Source: Perkinsus chesapeaki
Taxonomy: Eukaryota > Perkinsozoa > Perkinsida > Perkinsidae
DNA length: 39,972 bases
Reading direction: 5' to 3'
Assembly (NCBI GenBank): GCA_013115145.1
Contig: JAAPAO010000228.1
Location: 1-39,972, forward strand
Shown here: piece by piece, positions 1 to 10,767 of the stretch
How the letters are laid out: the number at the start of each line of letters is the position of its first letter
How positions within the stretch are numbered: the stretch's first letter is position 1
Notes under the pieces: generated by a model
What the model saw: only the letters and a program-made list of their open reading frames with translations
The model's database searches: none
Told to the model about the DNA's origin: nothing
Made by a program: the position numbers and the translations under genes

Positions 1-202
1 TATCGGCCACTTCAATATACCCTGGGAGGTGGTGGTGGTTTAGTATCGGCCACTTCAATATACCCTGGGAGGTGGTGGTGGTTTAGTATCGGCCACTTCA
101 ATATACCCTGGGAGGTGGTGGTGGTTTAGTATCGGCCACTTCAATATACCCTGGGAGGTGGTGGTGGTTTAGTATCGGCCACTTCAATATACCCTGGGAG
201 GT
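1..202. repeat. 43-bp tandem repeat at left edge
   Basis: A 43-base unit starts at 1, 44, 87, 130 and 173 and is virtually identical in every copy. The fifth copy breaks off near 202, after its GGGAGGT segment. The unit contains a GGT run followed by GGTTTAG. The array begins at the window edge, so its true length is unknown. It runs directly into the P450 remnant that follows. Confidence 0.97.
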
Positions 203-450
203 AAATTTCTAGGCCCGACGGATGGCTGATTACGGAAACCTCGAACATCGACCAAACTCGCTTTCTAGAGCATCTTACATTCGGAAGGGTTTGAAAAGGG
301 CAACTGCTACCATGCCACTTATTCTGTGGTACCTCGGTGAGATAAAGCTCCCTCCTTGTCCAGCCGAAAAAGTCAGAGCCTCTGACTCAGAGGCGAAGCC
401 TAATCCACGTGTGTACGATAGAATCTCGAGAGTAAGATAAAAGAGAGAAT
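203..450 (+). pseudogene. Eroded 3' end of a cytochrome P450 gene
   Basis: The DNA aligns by eye with the last exon of the P450 copy at 5180-5445: the TAGGCCCGA start, ATCGACCAAACTCG, GCAACTGCTACCATG and the GAGATAAAGCT segment all recur in order. The stretch that would encode the heme-binding FGGGPRQCPGQ loop is deleted, and the frame is not kept. Only about the last 80 codons are represented. It is a decayed duplicate, not a gene. The open frame at 222-440 is a by-product. Confidence 0.75.
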
Positions 451-3400
451 TTCTAAAGTTCTGATTGTTGTTGCCTCGTCGTATTTCATGGGACATGATT
501 CCTTGCAACGTAACTTGTGTTGTCATAGGAGAAGTCCAGTGTCTAGCTCAACCTTGCAGTAGCAATGAATTGCTGTATATATGTCTCGAATGATAGGATA
601 AAAAGGCACAAGCAATCAATTCGACTCAACAATAAGGAAGGTGAACACTCGATAACGATGATGGCATCTGTAGGTTCGTCTGTCCTCCGATAGAGCCGAT
701 GTTGCTCATGACCAAGGCAGTACTGTAGTACATTCAGTAGACGCAAAGCCATGAATGGCCTTGAGAAAGTGCTGTCTTCGCTGTCGCGACGTCATAAATG
801 ATGCATCTTCTCCAACCACTAAGCCTTACCTGCCTCAAATTATCATGCGGTAGAAAGTGAAATGAGCCTAAGCCGTTTCCGGGAAGCCAAGCGCGCCAGG
901 GCGCATTCGAAGCAGCTACTGCTGTATGGTTCGCGACCTTCGAAAACCGTCCTAGTCTCACTTCAGTTCCCCTCATTCCTGCTGCTTATCCCACGGTATC
1001 TCGACCACTTGTCCCATGCTGCAATCAGCTTAGTCGCTGTTGCTTTACATTGGCTCGGCTAAGCCAGGCTGGCATATAAAAACGTCAAAACCTGATACAA
1101 AAGTCTTGGCAGATGCAGCCACTTGATGTCTTTCCAATTAGTCCACTCGAGCGACCTCTTTGAATGGACTGCCTTTTGCCGGGTCCTTCTTCGCCACTCT
1201 TTCATGTTAGGCTGTGACATAAGGATACCAAAGAGGTATGACTTTCAAGTTATCACCCCACTCATTCTACGATGTTTTCATGCGTTAGAACTGCGACCTT
1301 GCCGAATGGGCGATGTCGTGGGGAAAGCCCAGACATATGGGCTGAAGAGCCCCAAAATAGAGATGAAGCGGAGCGCTACATAAGGGACATTCGATCGTTA
1401 TTCAACCATCGTGCTTCGTGGCTTCCAAACGTATAGAGCCTGATTTGCGTTACGAAAGTAAGAAGTCATCCTTTGAAGGATGCTATCAGGCACTCACTCG
1501 TGGCGAGAGGCAACCTCTCTCGACGCTGAATACAGGGTGTGAAGAACATAACTGACGTGGCCCTGTGTTTGAGAGGCATTTAGTTTATGCCACGATGAGT
1601 CAGAGTCGGCGAAGAAGGTGGAAGACATTGAAACACGAAGAAGATGACGTCAGGCAAGGAACACAAGTGAACGAGTTCTAGCACGTGGTAAGTCTTGACC
1701 ATATATCTAATTATAATCCTTGTCTTGACTTTATATGAGAATACCACAGCTAATGAACATGAAACCAGAGTATATTCAAGGACGAAAAGAATGGAGACTA
1801 GGCTAGGCACACAAGGGCTGCACAAAAACAGTCGAGATTCAGCATCGCACTTGGAAGGTTTCAGCACATAATGTCCGCGACGCGTTACCAGTGGCGTTTT
1901 CAGCTTTTTAAGGTTAACTTTCGACCCTTTGTTGTCTATTGACGCCACTTTGCACTCGCGCAGGAGTTCTTTGCGAGGAGCAGATCGATACTGCTATCTC
2001 ACGGCAGAGTTATCTTAACGACATGCATAGCCTCTTGAGCGCCTAAACGAACATCGGGGGATATAGTAGACATGCTGCTTATTCCGTCTGTCTCAGACGG
2101 CAGAGGCATGAGCTAGAGGATCGATCCTGCATTGGACACTCTTCGCCAAGTGTCTTGCTAGTAATGCCTTGGCCATGAATTTCGCTAATCATTCCCGAGT
2201 ACGGCGATGCTCTTGCACTTACCTTGGTAACTTGGTACCTTACCATAGTGCAGGCTGACTTTCTAGTCGTGAATCGGTAATGTCCACCTGCTCATCAGAC
2301 TTGCCATCTGGTGAAATTATCAGTACCAAGTAACTATCAAGTGCATGGCAACTGAAGCCAGACCCCATTACATGATGTAGTTTACATCTGGATTATCCAG
2401 AAGGATAACAATCCGGCTTCGGATTTCAGGTTACTCCTGCAAACCCCGTTTTCGATGGGATTTAACATGGAGCAATTACTCCTCTCTGTTGCACTTCACC
2501 CATGAAGGAGATATGATGTCTTAACTTGTCGAGATCATCAGGCAGCACTCATGCTCATACGTGAGTAATGAGTCCTTAGGAAACTTAACACCGCACTTCA
2601 GATCGCAATACATAGTCATCTACAAGCATCGGAACAGGTTGCATGCAGCGACACGAATGCCATCGTGGAGCCACCTATGTAAGGGGCTCCACTGTAACCC
2701 CAGCATCACGAATCGTCATTGGCGGTTTAGAACAAAATTATGCTGCAGGGGTATACAGTGGGTTGTGATGAGAGCTGTCGTAGCACGATCCCCGGCGTGC
2801 TCCCAGTTCATTGCTCCTTCTCCATTGCCTATCTTCAACTTGTATCGAGGCATTATCATGGTTACCATATAATAAGGTTACCATATCCTACTTAGAGTTT
2901 GATGCAACCAACCCTTGCTTTATTTCACGGCGCTACTCTCTCAGACCAATTCCTCCAACAGCAATATGCAACTCAGCGCGTTGCAGTACCGTCTCAGGAG
3001 AGTACTGAGTGGGATACTAGTAAAGTGGAGTTGTACGCGTGCCACTGAGTTGCCGCGTCACAGTTTCGCGAAGTTCGATCCATAACCCTCTTTTTTGTAG
3101 ACCTATTATGAGGGGCGTAACAATTCATTTTCAAGAGCTTCTGAATAGCTTCCGAATTGTAATTATGATTTGCCATATATTAGAGCACGTAGAGAACAAA
3201 GACAAATATCTGGTTTGGGTTTTCGCACCCTTGGTGTACCTCCGTCAGTAGAGCTCACCCGTTCCCCATCACTTAAGTCCAGCCCGGACTGTCAAGAGAC
3301 TCTCTGTAAGCTATGTGGAACTGGTCAAACCAGACCAGTTACGCTTAATAGTCAAGTCTAGTAGAGCTAGTCTTGGTAGAGGGCTTCACGATCATGAGGT

Positions 3401-3531
3401 TGACTTCTATCGAGGGGGCTTCATGAGCACACCACTCTACGAGCGATAGCGAACACGCTACCGCGTCATCCAGCTGTTCAAAGAGATCTAGTTAGTTATT
3501 ACTTCCAACAGCACCGTTATACACCCTGTCG
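451..3531. other. Gene-poor stretch
   Basis: No frame here shows convincing protein character; the short open frames look random. Positions 950-990 contain a piece (AACCGTCCTAG then CTCACTTCAG) that recurs at 9935-9965 beside a P450 scrap, so the stretch probably contains further relics of the P450 cluster. The open frame at 1580-1948 (-) was examined and not accepted. Confidence 0.5.
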
Positions 3532-5445
3532 ATGGGCATCATCCACCTTCCTGGGCTCGACTTCACTTGGAAGTATCGTTGGCTAATAAGTCCTCATGCT
3601 GCTCTGGCTCTAGCCACAGCAGCCGCTTTATTCACCATGAACAAGACGCTGAGGTCGTTGAGGAAGCAGGCATGCTTCAAAGCTCGCTTCGGTGGGCCGA
3701 GCGGCGTACGCTCCGTGATATTCAAAATCGAGATATCTGCTCCTAGTTCCTACCTTTGTTGGGATACTTTCCGCGGTCTGTGGACGACCTATTTCGAACA
3801 TTGGAAATGTATGCGGATAAATACGGCGATATCTACACAATAAGGTGACCCTCCAGATATTTTCTTACTGATTACAGCAAGGTGTTTCTCAGGTGTGTTG
3901 GGAAAGACATGGTTATTATTTCTAACGCGCAGTTGTTCAACCAAGTTCTCGAAGAGCGGCCCAAGACGTACATCAGATCAGTCAACAAGGACAAGCTAAT
4001 GTCCATTACCGGTATGTTCAGTACAGAGGGTGATGCATGGAAGCGAAATCGCCGATTGGGCTCTCCTGCATTCAACGACAAGAACACAGATGCGATGCTT
4101 CCGAGTATGGCAAGGGTCTCGATGAAATTGGTAGGCTCACTCACATCGAAACACGCTGCGATCTTTGGAGATTATCAAGGTACGTCAACTCCAGTCCTCA
4201 AGTGTTGATGGTCGCATAATATGGTCCCCAATATGGTCATAAACGGAATGGCTGCCCCTTTGCACCCTTGATGTGATCTGCGTCACTACTTTCTCCCACG
4301 ACTATGACTTTCTTAAGGCTGGTGCTGAGTCACTTATTAGTTACTTGGTAGACGGTCTTTCAGATATGAGCCTCGGCTACCGATCGCGAGATATCCAAGA
4401 GGCAATTATAAACACGCTCGACGGTTTAGGATATGCAAAGCTCCTCAGCGCTTTCCCCTGGATGACTCGCGATAGATTTCCATGGAACCTGAATCCTATG
4501 ATTAAAAATGTAAGTCACCATCAAGTCATTTCTTCCTCATCTTTCTGTTAGCTTTATGCCGGAGTAAGGTTTTTCAATACCGTATGCGATGAGATGATCA
4601 GTGAAAGGCGAAATGAACACAAGAGAGGAGAAAGGAATAGGCATGACCTGCTCGATAAACTACTGAGCCTCAAACACGAAGATCTCAGAGGAAACCTCAT
4701 CACGTGAGCCGTCGAGACTTTGATCCCCCTGTATCTACTTTTGGACTGCGTGGACCCTGTAGGTTCCTAATGGCTGGTAGCGAAACTACAGCTATGATTG
4801 TTGCTTGGTGTCTCTATTTCTTATCGATCAATCCAGATATTCAGTCCAAGGCTAGATCAGAGGTTGACGAGCTCGGTCATGATCCAGAAATCATATCGGA
4901 CATCGAAAATATGCCTTTTATCCAGGCATGCATACTAGAGACTTTAAGAGTGGGATGCCGCCGTGCCGTCTATTTCTCTAACAATCTTTTGACAGTTACG
5001 TCCTCCAGGTGTCTTACTCGTGCATGAATCCGCTTTAGAAACTTCCCTTGATGGGAAAACCATCCCGGCAGGCACGGTGGTTGCCGCTCTCCCCCGCAAG
5101 GCCATGACGAAGGGAGATCAAGGTGGCATGGTATTCAAGAAGGTGGTGACGAAGCGAGACAGTCCTTCTTAGAATGTTCCTAGGCCCGATCAATGGCTCG
5201 TTGAAGGAGCCTCAAATATCGACCAAGCTCGTGTTCGAGGTCATCTCGCATTCGGGGGAGGTCCACGACAATGCCCTGGGCAGAGTATGGCTTTGAAAGA
5301 GGCAACTGTTATCATGGCACTTATTCTACGATATTTCGATGAAATGAAGCTTCACCCCTGTGCGAACGGTGAGGTCAGAGGAGAAGCCCATTTCACATAT
5401 AAGCCGGCGAATCTCGAGATTGAAATGAAAGAGAGAAACTTTTGA
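3532..5445 (+). pseudogene. Cytochrome P450, probably inactivated copy
   Basis: A P450 monooxygenase would use heme and a reductase to hydroxylate small hydrophobic substrates, normally at the ER membrane. Parts visible in order: hydrophobic N-terminus (3532-3705), then FLPLLGYFPRS to KYGDIYTIR (3747-3844), the WKRNRRLGSPAF C-helix region (exon from 3893), the I-helix motif AGSETT near 4770, the K-helix ETLR near 4945, and the heme loop FGGGPRQCPGQ near 5250-5285. Introns of about 40-60 nt fall where the minus-strand copy at 10.8-12.8 kb has them. Two lesions stand out. An in-frame TAA at 4240-4242 lies beside a duplicated ATATGGTC. The donor before the RPDQW exon near 5135 reads TTCAAGAA where the other copy has TTCAGGTGAG. 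Either could still be bypassed by unusual splicing, but together they suggest a pseudogene. Confidence 0.75.
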
Positions 5446-6094
5446 TCTTTGTATTACTCTTCCGGGTGCTCTCTAAGGGCTCGTTTATGTGAGGTGGAGT
5501 TGTGTTGTTGGTAACAAAAGATTTTCTGCCATTCTATGGACTTGTTAAAGTCAAACAGAGTACTTTACTATCAACACACCATCGCTGTAGCGATTTTAAT
5601 GGTAGGCTTTACTGGCGTTGTGTTTGTGTTGAATGTAGCTCATATTCTTTTTCTAGCTTCCAGGAAAGAACCCTCAAAGCAGTCCTTGCCTGCACGCGCA
5701 GGCACGTAGACAGTTGCTTAAATTAAGTGCACATTCGTATAGAACAGCGGACAATGCTGATAAAGGAGATTAACTAATAATGGGCTCATGTTCTTTCAAT
5801 TAACTTCATTGCAAAGTCGACGCCGATTTCCTTTTAAGTAACGCTACTCGCAAACGTCATCCGGACTGAGATGAAAACTATTCAATAGCGACTCTTCAGT
5901 CTTAGAACCTTCCATACACACTTAATCCTCATCCATATAGCTCAAAGTATTGTGAATTAGGGCTACTGCTTCACGAAATAACGAGATCGGTATGATGGGC
6001 ATGAACAGATATGTGCTAGCGCTAACGTACAGCAAAAGAGAGCCTTTCTACACTGGAGTCTTTAGTATGCTGTGATCCACCACTTTCATAGGTC
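5446..6094. other. Intergenic, nothing recognised
   Basis: This stretch lies between the P450 copy and a convergent secreted-protein gene. An open frame at 5502-5726 has no recognisable features. No RNA gene or repeat was seen. Confidence 0.5.
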
Positions 6095-6553
6095 TCATGT
6101 CTCATCATCCGCGACTATAATAAGCTTAACTTTGGATCCTTCAATGTCAAACGTGACAGAAGAACAGCTTGGATTATCCGCGATGACCACGAATGCACAA
6201 GGCCAATACGACAAACCTATATGAGCGAGCAGATGTGGCATGCATCCGTCATTGTTGGGAAGATAAGATCGTATGGGCTCGTAGTAATGGAAGTCGCTTT
6301 TACAGGTATAAGGTCCAGCGTTGGTTGTGAAAGTGAAAGCCGCGGAGAAGGTGCGTTTTGACGCAGTGGTTACGCTGGCCTCATAACGAGTCCCCTTGAG
6401 CGTCCCCGCATACTCCCCAATCTCAACGGAATACTTTGGGTCACCACAGCCCTTCAGCCCAGTTATCATCAGGTAAGGAATGATAAGCAATACGTATCTC
6501 AACCAAAGGGAGTATGGTTTGTCGGCGGGTTTAGCCGTACGACGGCGAATCAT
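6095..6553 (-). CDS. Small secreted or membrane-anchored protein, unknown
   Basis: A single-exon frame of 152 residues that I do not recognise. A basic N-terminus (MIRRRTAKPADK) is followed by a hydrophobic stretch at about residues 18-34 (LWLRYVLLIIPYLMITGL), which looks like a signal peptide or signal anchor. The rest is soluble-looking, with five cysteines after the leader (CGDP, YTCK, GCMP, PCAF, SCSS), a pattern suited to disulfide bonding outside the cell. The neighbouring protein at 8330-8737 has the same build (leader, single exon, similar size, spaced cysteines) but no obvious sequence identity. Parasitic protists often carry such genes in families. Role unknown. Confidence 0.7.
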   Translation of the reverse strand: MIRRRTAKPADKPYSLWLRYVLLIIPYLMITGLKGCGDPKYSVEIGEYAGTLKGTRYEASVTTASKRTFSAAFTFTTNAGPYTCKSDFHYYEPIRSYLPNNDGCMPHLLAHIGLSYWPCAFVVIADNPSCSSVTFDIEGSKVKLIIVADDET

Positions 6554-8329
6554 ATCTTTGTACTATAAAGTTTAAAAGATCAAAGGCGCTGTGGAGGATT
6601 CCAATGAACAACACTATTGGGTCGACAGGGCCTAACCCAAGGAATTAACCCTACTTGCACGCGACTCGCGTGACGCTAGATTAATCAATGAAAGCTACAA
6701 AGCAATGGGATATTCGCAGCCAAGGTCATCATTGGACGCGATATTACGAGAGCTCTCCTTTGGTGAACGTGCTCCATATTTGATAAACGTAACTCAATTT
6801 TCTCGTTCACCTTTCGAGTCAGGAATTCATCCGCCCCCACCGTATCGAGCTGAACAGAGCTGAACCCTACGCGTCACAGCGGTTATCGCATAACCTACTA
6901 GGTTAAACCTAGTCTCGCCCAAGAAGGTTCCCACAGGTTTGCTTACTAGTATTGAATGAAAGGGGAGCATGACCGACGAAAGTGTGGGGAGTAACACTTC
7001 TGCCGGGAGTCTCCCAAACTTTGAGACCCAAAGTTTGCCAATGGGTTTCCACTGGTGGCTCATAACGTATGGATTCAGCTCACAGCTGTTAACCGCAGCT
7101 GTGCCGTATGTTATGGGTCCAGATTGATGACTATTAGAAAACAGATCCAACCTTGCTCGGGGTACCAAAGCAGCAACTTGCTGCCAGCAAGAATCAAAGT
7201 ATCCGTAGCAGTACCATTGATGAGAGAACATAGTCTGGGGGAGGAGGCTGGCCTACAAGTTTATCATGATGAAACCTCAGTTAGCGACGCTAACTTAGCG
7301 TTACTGCATACTACTACGGGCAAGTGCCTAACGAAAAGAATTGGCCTCGGAAATACGTATGCAGCGAGTTATGGTCGATGAGGTCGGCGTGCCGAAAATA
7401 CTTCATGTCCGGCGAGGCCAAAAGGGGGGTCAAATTCGCAGTGCTTGCTCGCTATATCAATGACATCATTGTACAAGTCGAGACGACTTCTGTTCACAAG
7501 AGCCAGCGTGTATGTTCAAAGGCCAGACTTCCGTAGTCGTTTCGCAGGGCCAACTGCTGTATGGGAATAAGAACTAGCTGATAACATTCAATAGAAAATA
7601 ATAGTTTGAGCTCCGCACCGATAATCCTCTACCTGGTTGAAGGAAATGATGGAATCGGCTCGGTGAGTTTTAAAATTCGGCGACTTCTTCAGACGGAGGA
7701 GATCGCTCACAGATTATATAGTGCCACTTGCACTGCGTGAGTCCTCATACATGTACAACCTACGACTCCACTTGGTGTAAATAAGAAGGGCTGCACGTCT
7801 TAGCAATGCCACGTTAAGTTAGCCTGTGTTATGCGCGTAATACAGTATACTAGCTTGGTACTACTGAGCTCAAGAATGCCCTTTTGTTGCGGACGCCATG
7901 ACATAGTCATGATGATGGCTAAGCGGCTGATGTTCTGATGTTGGATGATTCAGTTCGCTGAGTTTGAAGATTGGTTCCGGTAAGCGATTAGCTCAATCGG
8001 ATCGAGCCGCAAGCAAACAGCCGCATGGCTCGCCGTTAATAGGTTAACGCAAGATTGCAATTTCGGTTCGGAGTACTAAGTAGACGATAGTGGGTCTGAC
8101 TGGGCTACCCACCCGGGAGGTAATAGACCAATAGTCAATTGTAGCTTGCCAAGGACTAATCAAAGCTCAGCCTCGACAGAGAAATGACCATCATCAGAGT
8201 GGGTCTCTCATCATCGAGATGCATTAGTAGCAGTACTATCGATAGGGAAATACAGTACGGCAAGGAGAGGTTGGCATCTACAATTTACCATCAACAAACT
8301 CCAGCTAGGCTAGCTGAGCTAGCAACCTT
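6554..8329. other. Intergenic, nothing firm
   Basis: Overlapping open frames of 70-134 codons at 6827-7536 occur on both strands and show no domain, leader or splice pattern that would favour one of them. The rest is stop-rich. No RNA gene was seen. Confidence 0.45.
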
Positions 8330-8737
8330 TTAATAGCAGGTGCCTCGGGCCATCGAAACAAGACGGCCTTGAAAGGTTGTGTCCACAGAGTCTAGGGCTC
8401 TGGTGTAAGTGAAACTCCTCATGCACGGTGAGGACGGATAGGTCTTGAGTTCACATTGCTTGTGCGCTTTATCAATGAAGTCGTTGTATTTACCCAAACT
8501 GCTAGCAGCTACAGTGTATGATAGGGTACCAGGTCTATGCTCGACAGTAAGATGTGCCGAATATTTTTCATTATAGCAATAGATGATATCATCAACGAAT
8601 GTTTGTCCTTCGTGGCTTGTCCAGGTAGTCTGAATACACACATTATTGTTGATCTTGTTACTAAAATCCCCCTCAAGATAAGCCCTTGAGCACCAAATGC
8701 CCAAGAGTAGACCGAGCAAGAGGCGAATGGTTACCAT
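8330..8737 (-). CDS. Small secreted protein, unknown
   Basis: A single-exon frame of 135 residues. The N-terminus MVTIRLLLGLLLGIWCSRA is a textbook signal peptide with likely cleavage after SRA (about residue 19). The mature part has cysteines at NVCIQ, IYCYN, QCEL, SPCMR and the penultimate position (GTCY), so disulfide bonds are likely. No domain is recognised. The start was chosen because the leader begins exactly at this ATG and the frame upstream is closed. It probably acts outside the cell or at its surface; any link to host interaction is a guess from gene style. Confidence 0.8.
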   Translation of the reverse strand: MVTIRLLLGLLLGIWCSRAYLEGDFSNKINNNVCIQTTWTSHEGQTFVDDIIYCYNEKYSAHLTVEHRPGTLSYTVAASSLGKYNDFIDKAHKQCELKTYPSSPCMRSFTYTRALDSVDTTFQGRLVSMARGTCY

Positions 8738-9934
8738 ACTTACGATGAGAGATAATCAACGAAGCTGAAGATCTGTTGCAAAGAATTGCGTTCAAGACTT
8801 GAACGAGAAGGACGAGAAGGTATGGTAAAGTTGCAGATTTGACCTATAGGGGGTGAGGTGGTACACGTGAGGCACTTTAATTCTGAAATTGTGAGAATAT
8901 TGAAACTTTCAGCTTCCCTCGAAGATTCTCCAAAGAGAATTTGTACTAATAAGAATGGAGAGACTCCAAGGGCTAACCAGGATTGACCCCAAGTACTTCA
9001 CCAAGCCTGTTGACGTAGCATCCTATTTGGACCATTCAAACAAGCCTACATTTCGACCGCACACGCATGCACATCTTGGATCCATTGTCATGCTGTCCCG
9101 TGGATCCCTTCCCTTCTGAGGACGTTCCACTATTCACGCTACATTTGGGGCTCATCGAGGCTTTGCCGGTGGGATCTTCTGTTATTCGAGTCTTTGACTA
9201 GAAAGAAGGATCATTTCCACTTCCACGAACTATACGAATTCATCAAGACCACAGGAGATCACTCAACAGCACACGCCTCATCCTCATTACTACGTAGACC
9301 TCGAATGGCAGTGCCGTGGCGCCACCGTAACACCTTAGGTAGCACATAAAAAAGAACCCCAGTTAACTCTCATATTGTATGCGGGCAGAGAACACTGAGT
9401 GATCAGGCTAGGTCTGCTACGACGTCACCTTAATACTGAAGGTTTTAGTGGCTCCGTCTAAACCACCGACTTCAGTCTAAAACCGTGACGTGGAATAGTT
9501 CAGAAGTAAAACTACCGCTGGACTCGGGTAAAAGCCATGGGTGGATGGCAGCCATCGGTGAACGTGCTTCTCCACATTGACTAGTTTACACTCAATGTCA
9601 CGCACTGACAATCATCAAGTGTAACATTCTTGCATTGAAATACACTCAACCGTTAAAGCGTCATGACCATTGCCAACGACAAACAGAGCGCCCCTGAGCT
9701 TTGATGAATCCAGGGCAACAAAGTGGCTGTGAAGGACATGCGGCTCCACGAACAATGCAGTTGATAACTGCATTACTGCCACGTAGCTGTAGGCTCCTGG
9801 TACTACCGCACTTCGTGTGAATACTGAACCTGGAGGGCCTGAGAATTTTTCGAATGCTCCTTAAAGAGGTGGCGACGCGCCACTGGTGACACACAGTGGC
9901 GTCTACCTTTACAAGTACTTTGGGCTCCATTCGG
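8738..9934. other. Intergenic with GC-rich palindromic bits
   Basis: No credible gene. Short palindromic clusters built on GTGGCGCCAC occur near 9316 and around 9869-9905 (GGCGACGCGCCACTGG, then CAGTGGCGTC), and a related phrase GCGACGCGTTACCAGTGGCG lies near 1876. They look like scraps of a dispersed repeat. The open frame at 9661-9930 (-) overlaps these and is not accepted as coding. Confidence 0.4.
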
Positions 9935-10025
9935 GAACCGTCCTAGGCTCACTTCAATCCCATCCCTTACTGGGGTTTATTGGAGGTTCATGCCGACACA
10001 TACGGGAAGATGTACGCAATCCTTT
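9935..10025 (+). pseudogene. P450 N-terminal fragment
   Basis: The segment near 9985-10025 translates as EVHADTYGKMYAI, matching the FADTYGDIYQI and YADKYGDIYTI segments of the two longer P450 copies. The flanks do not continue the gene. An adjoining piece resembles 950-990, so the fragments share an origin. This is a broken relic. Confidence 0.6.
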
Positions 10026-10767
10026 GAGTCGTCATGCATTTGCGTTGACCTGACTTATTGATACGATAAGAGACGGTAGGAACGTTGACAATGAGTTATG
10101 CTTCCAGCTTCTCCTTGCCAAACCTTTTTCAAGATTCTACCGACGATGAACTGTAACCATTATAAGCGACACTCTAGGGTTAGCTCACGGAACCAGTTTC
10201 TCTCACTTTTAGTGGATAGGTCGAAGCTTGGTAGCTTCCTTCTAGCTCATCTATATGTTGTGTTCGGGTACAGATGTTATCATCAATCGCATCGAGCCGG
10301 TCACCCAAGCCGTAAGTATATGAATAACCGTCCGAGTTTGAGAGGATGCTAGAAGGTTCATAGATTTAGCATACTGTACTAGATTCGAGGGTACTTCGCG
10401 CATGTACTGATGTACTGGTCCTTGCCAGCAACCTTCCTCCCATATACACCTACTTAAGAAGTAGGATTAATCCGCGCAAGAGATTTTCGGTAAGAGATAT
10501 TGAAAGACTTCTACATCGAGATAGAATGGGTTGTAACTTCTTGAAGAGGATCTTGATTGCCGCTACAAGGGGCTACCTCTTGGACGGACTATACTGTATC
10601 CTCGATCTTTGCACTCTCAATAACTCAACACCAGAGTAGCTCATGAAACTAAATGTCTACAAACGATCTGGCGATCGTAATGGTGACCATGGAAGGTGGT
10701 AAAGTGGGTAGGGCAAGTTTGCCCGGGGGACAGTGAGCCTAGCATGATTTATACTCCAGCGCGAACA
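10026..10767. other. Intergenic, nothing recognised
   Basis: Downstream flank of the minus-strand P450. The small open frames at 10098-10352 and 10696-10890 show no protein features, and the latter overlaps the 3' end of the P450. Confidence 0.5.

Noticed and set aside
1-202. CRISPR array
   Set aside because: The 43-bp units are contiguous without unique spacers, and the organism is a eukaryote.
1580-1948. 122-codon minus-strand frame as a gene
   Set aside because: No leader, domain or codon bias, and no homologous copy in the window; likely chance.
3744-3746. In-frame TAG near the P450 N-terminus as an inactivating stop
   Set aside because: It is the acceptor of an intron (3706-3746) that joins GGPSG to FLPLLG in phase, matching the other copy's structure.
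4240-4242. Possible selenocysteine or recoded stop in the plus-strand P450
   Set aside because: The codon is TAA, lies beside a small duplication, and the homologous gene has no counterpart residue; decay is simpler.
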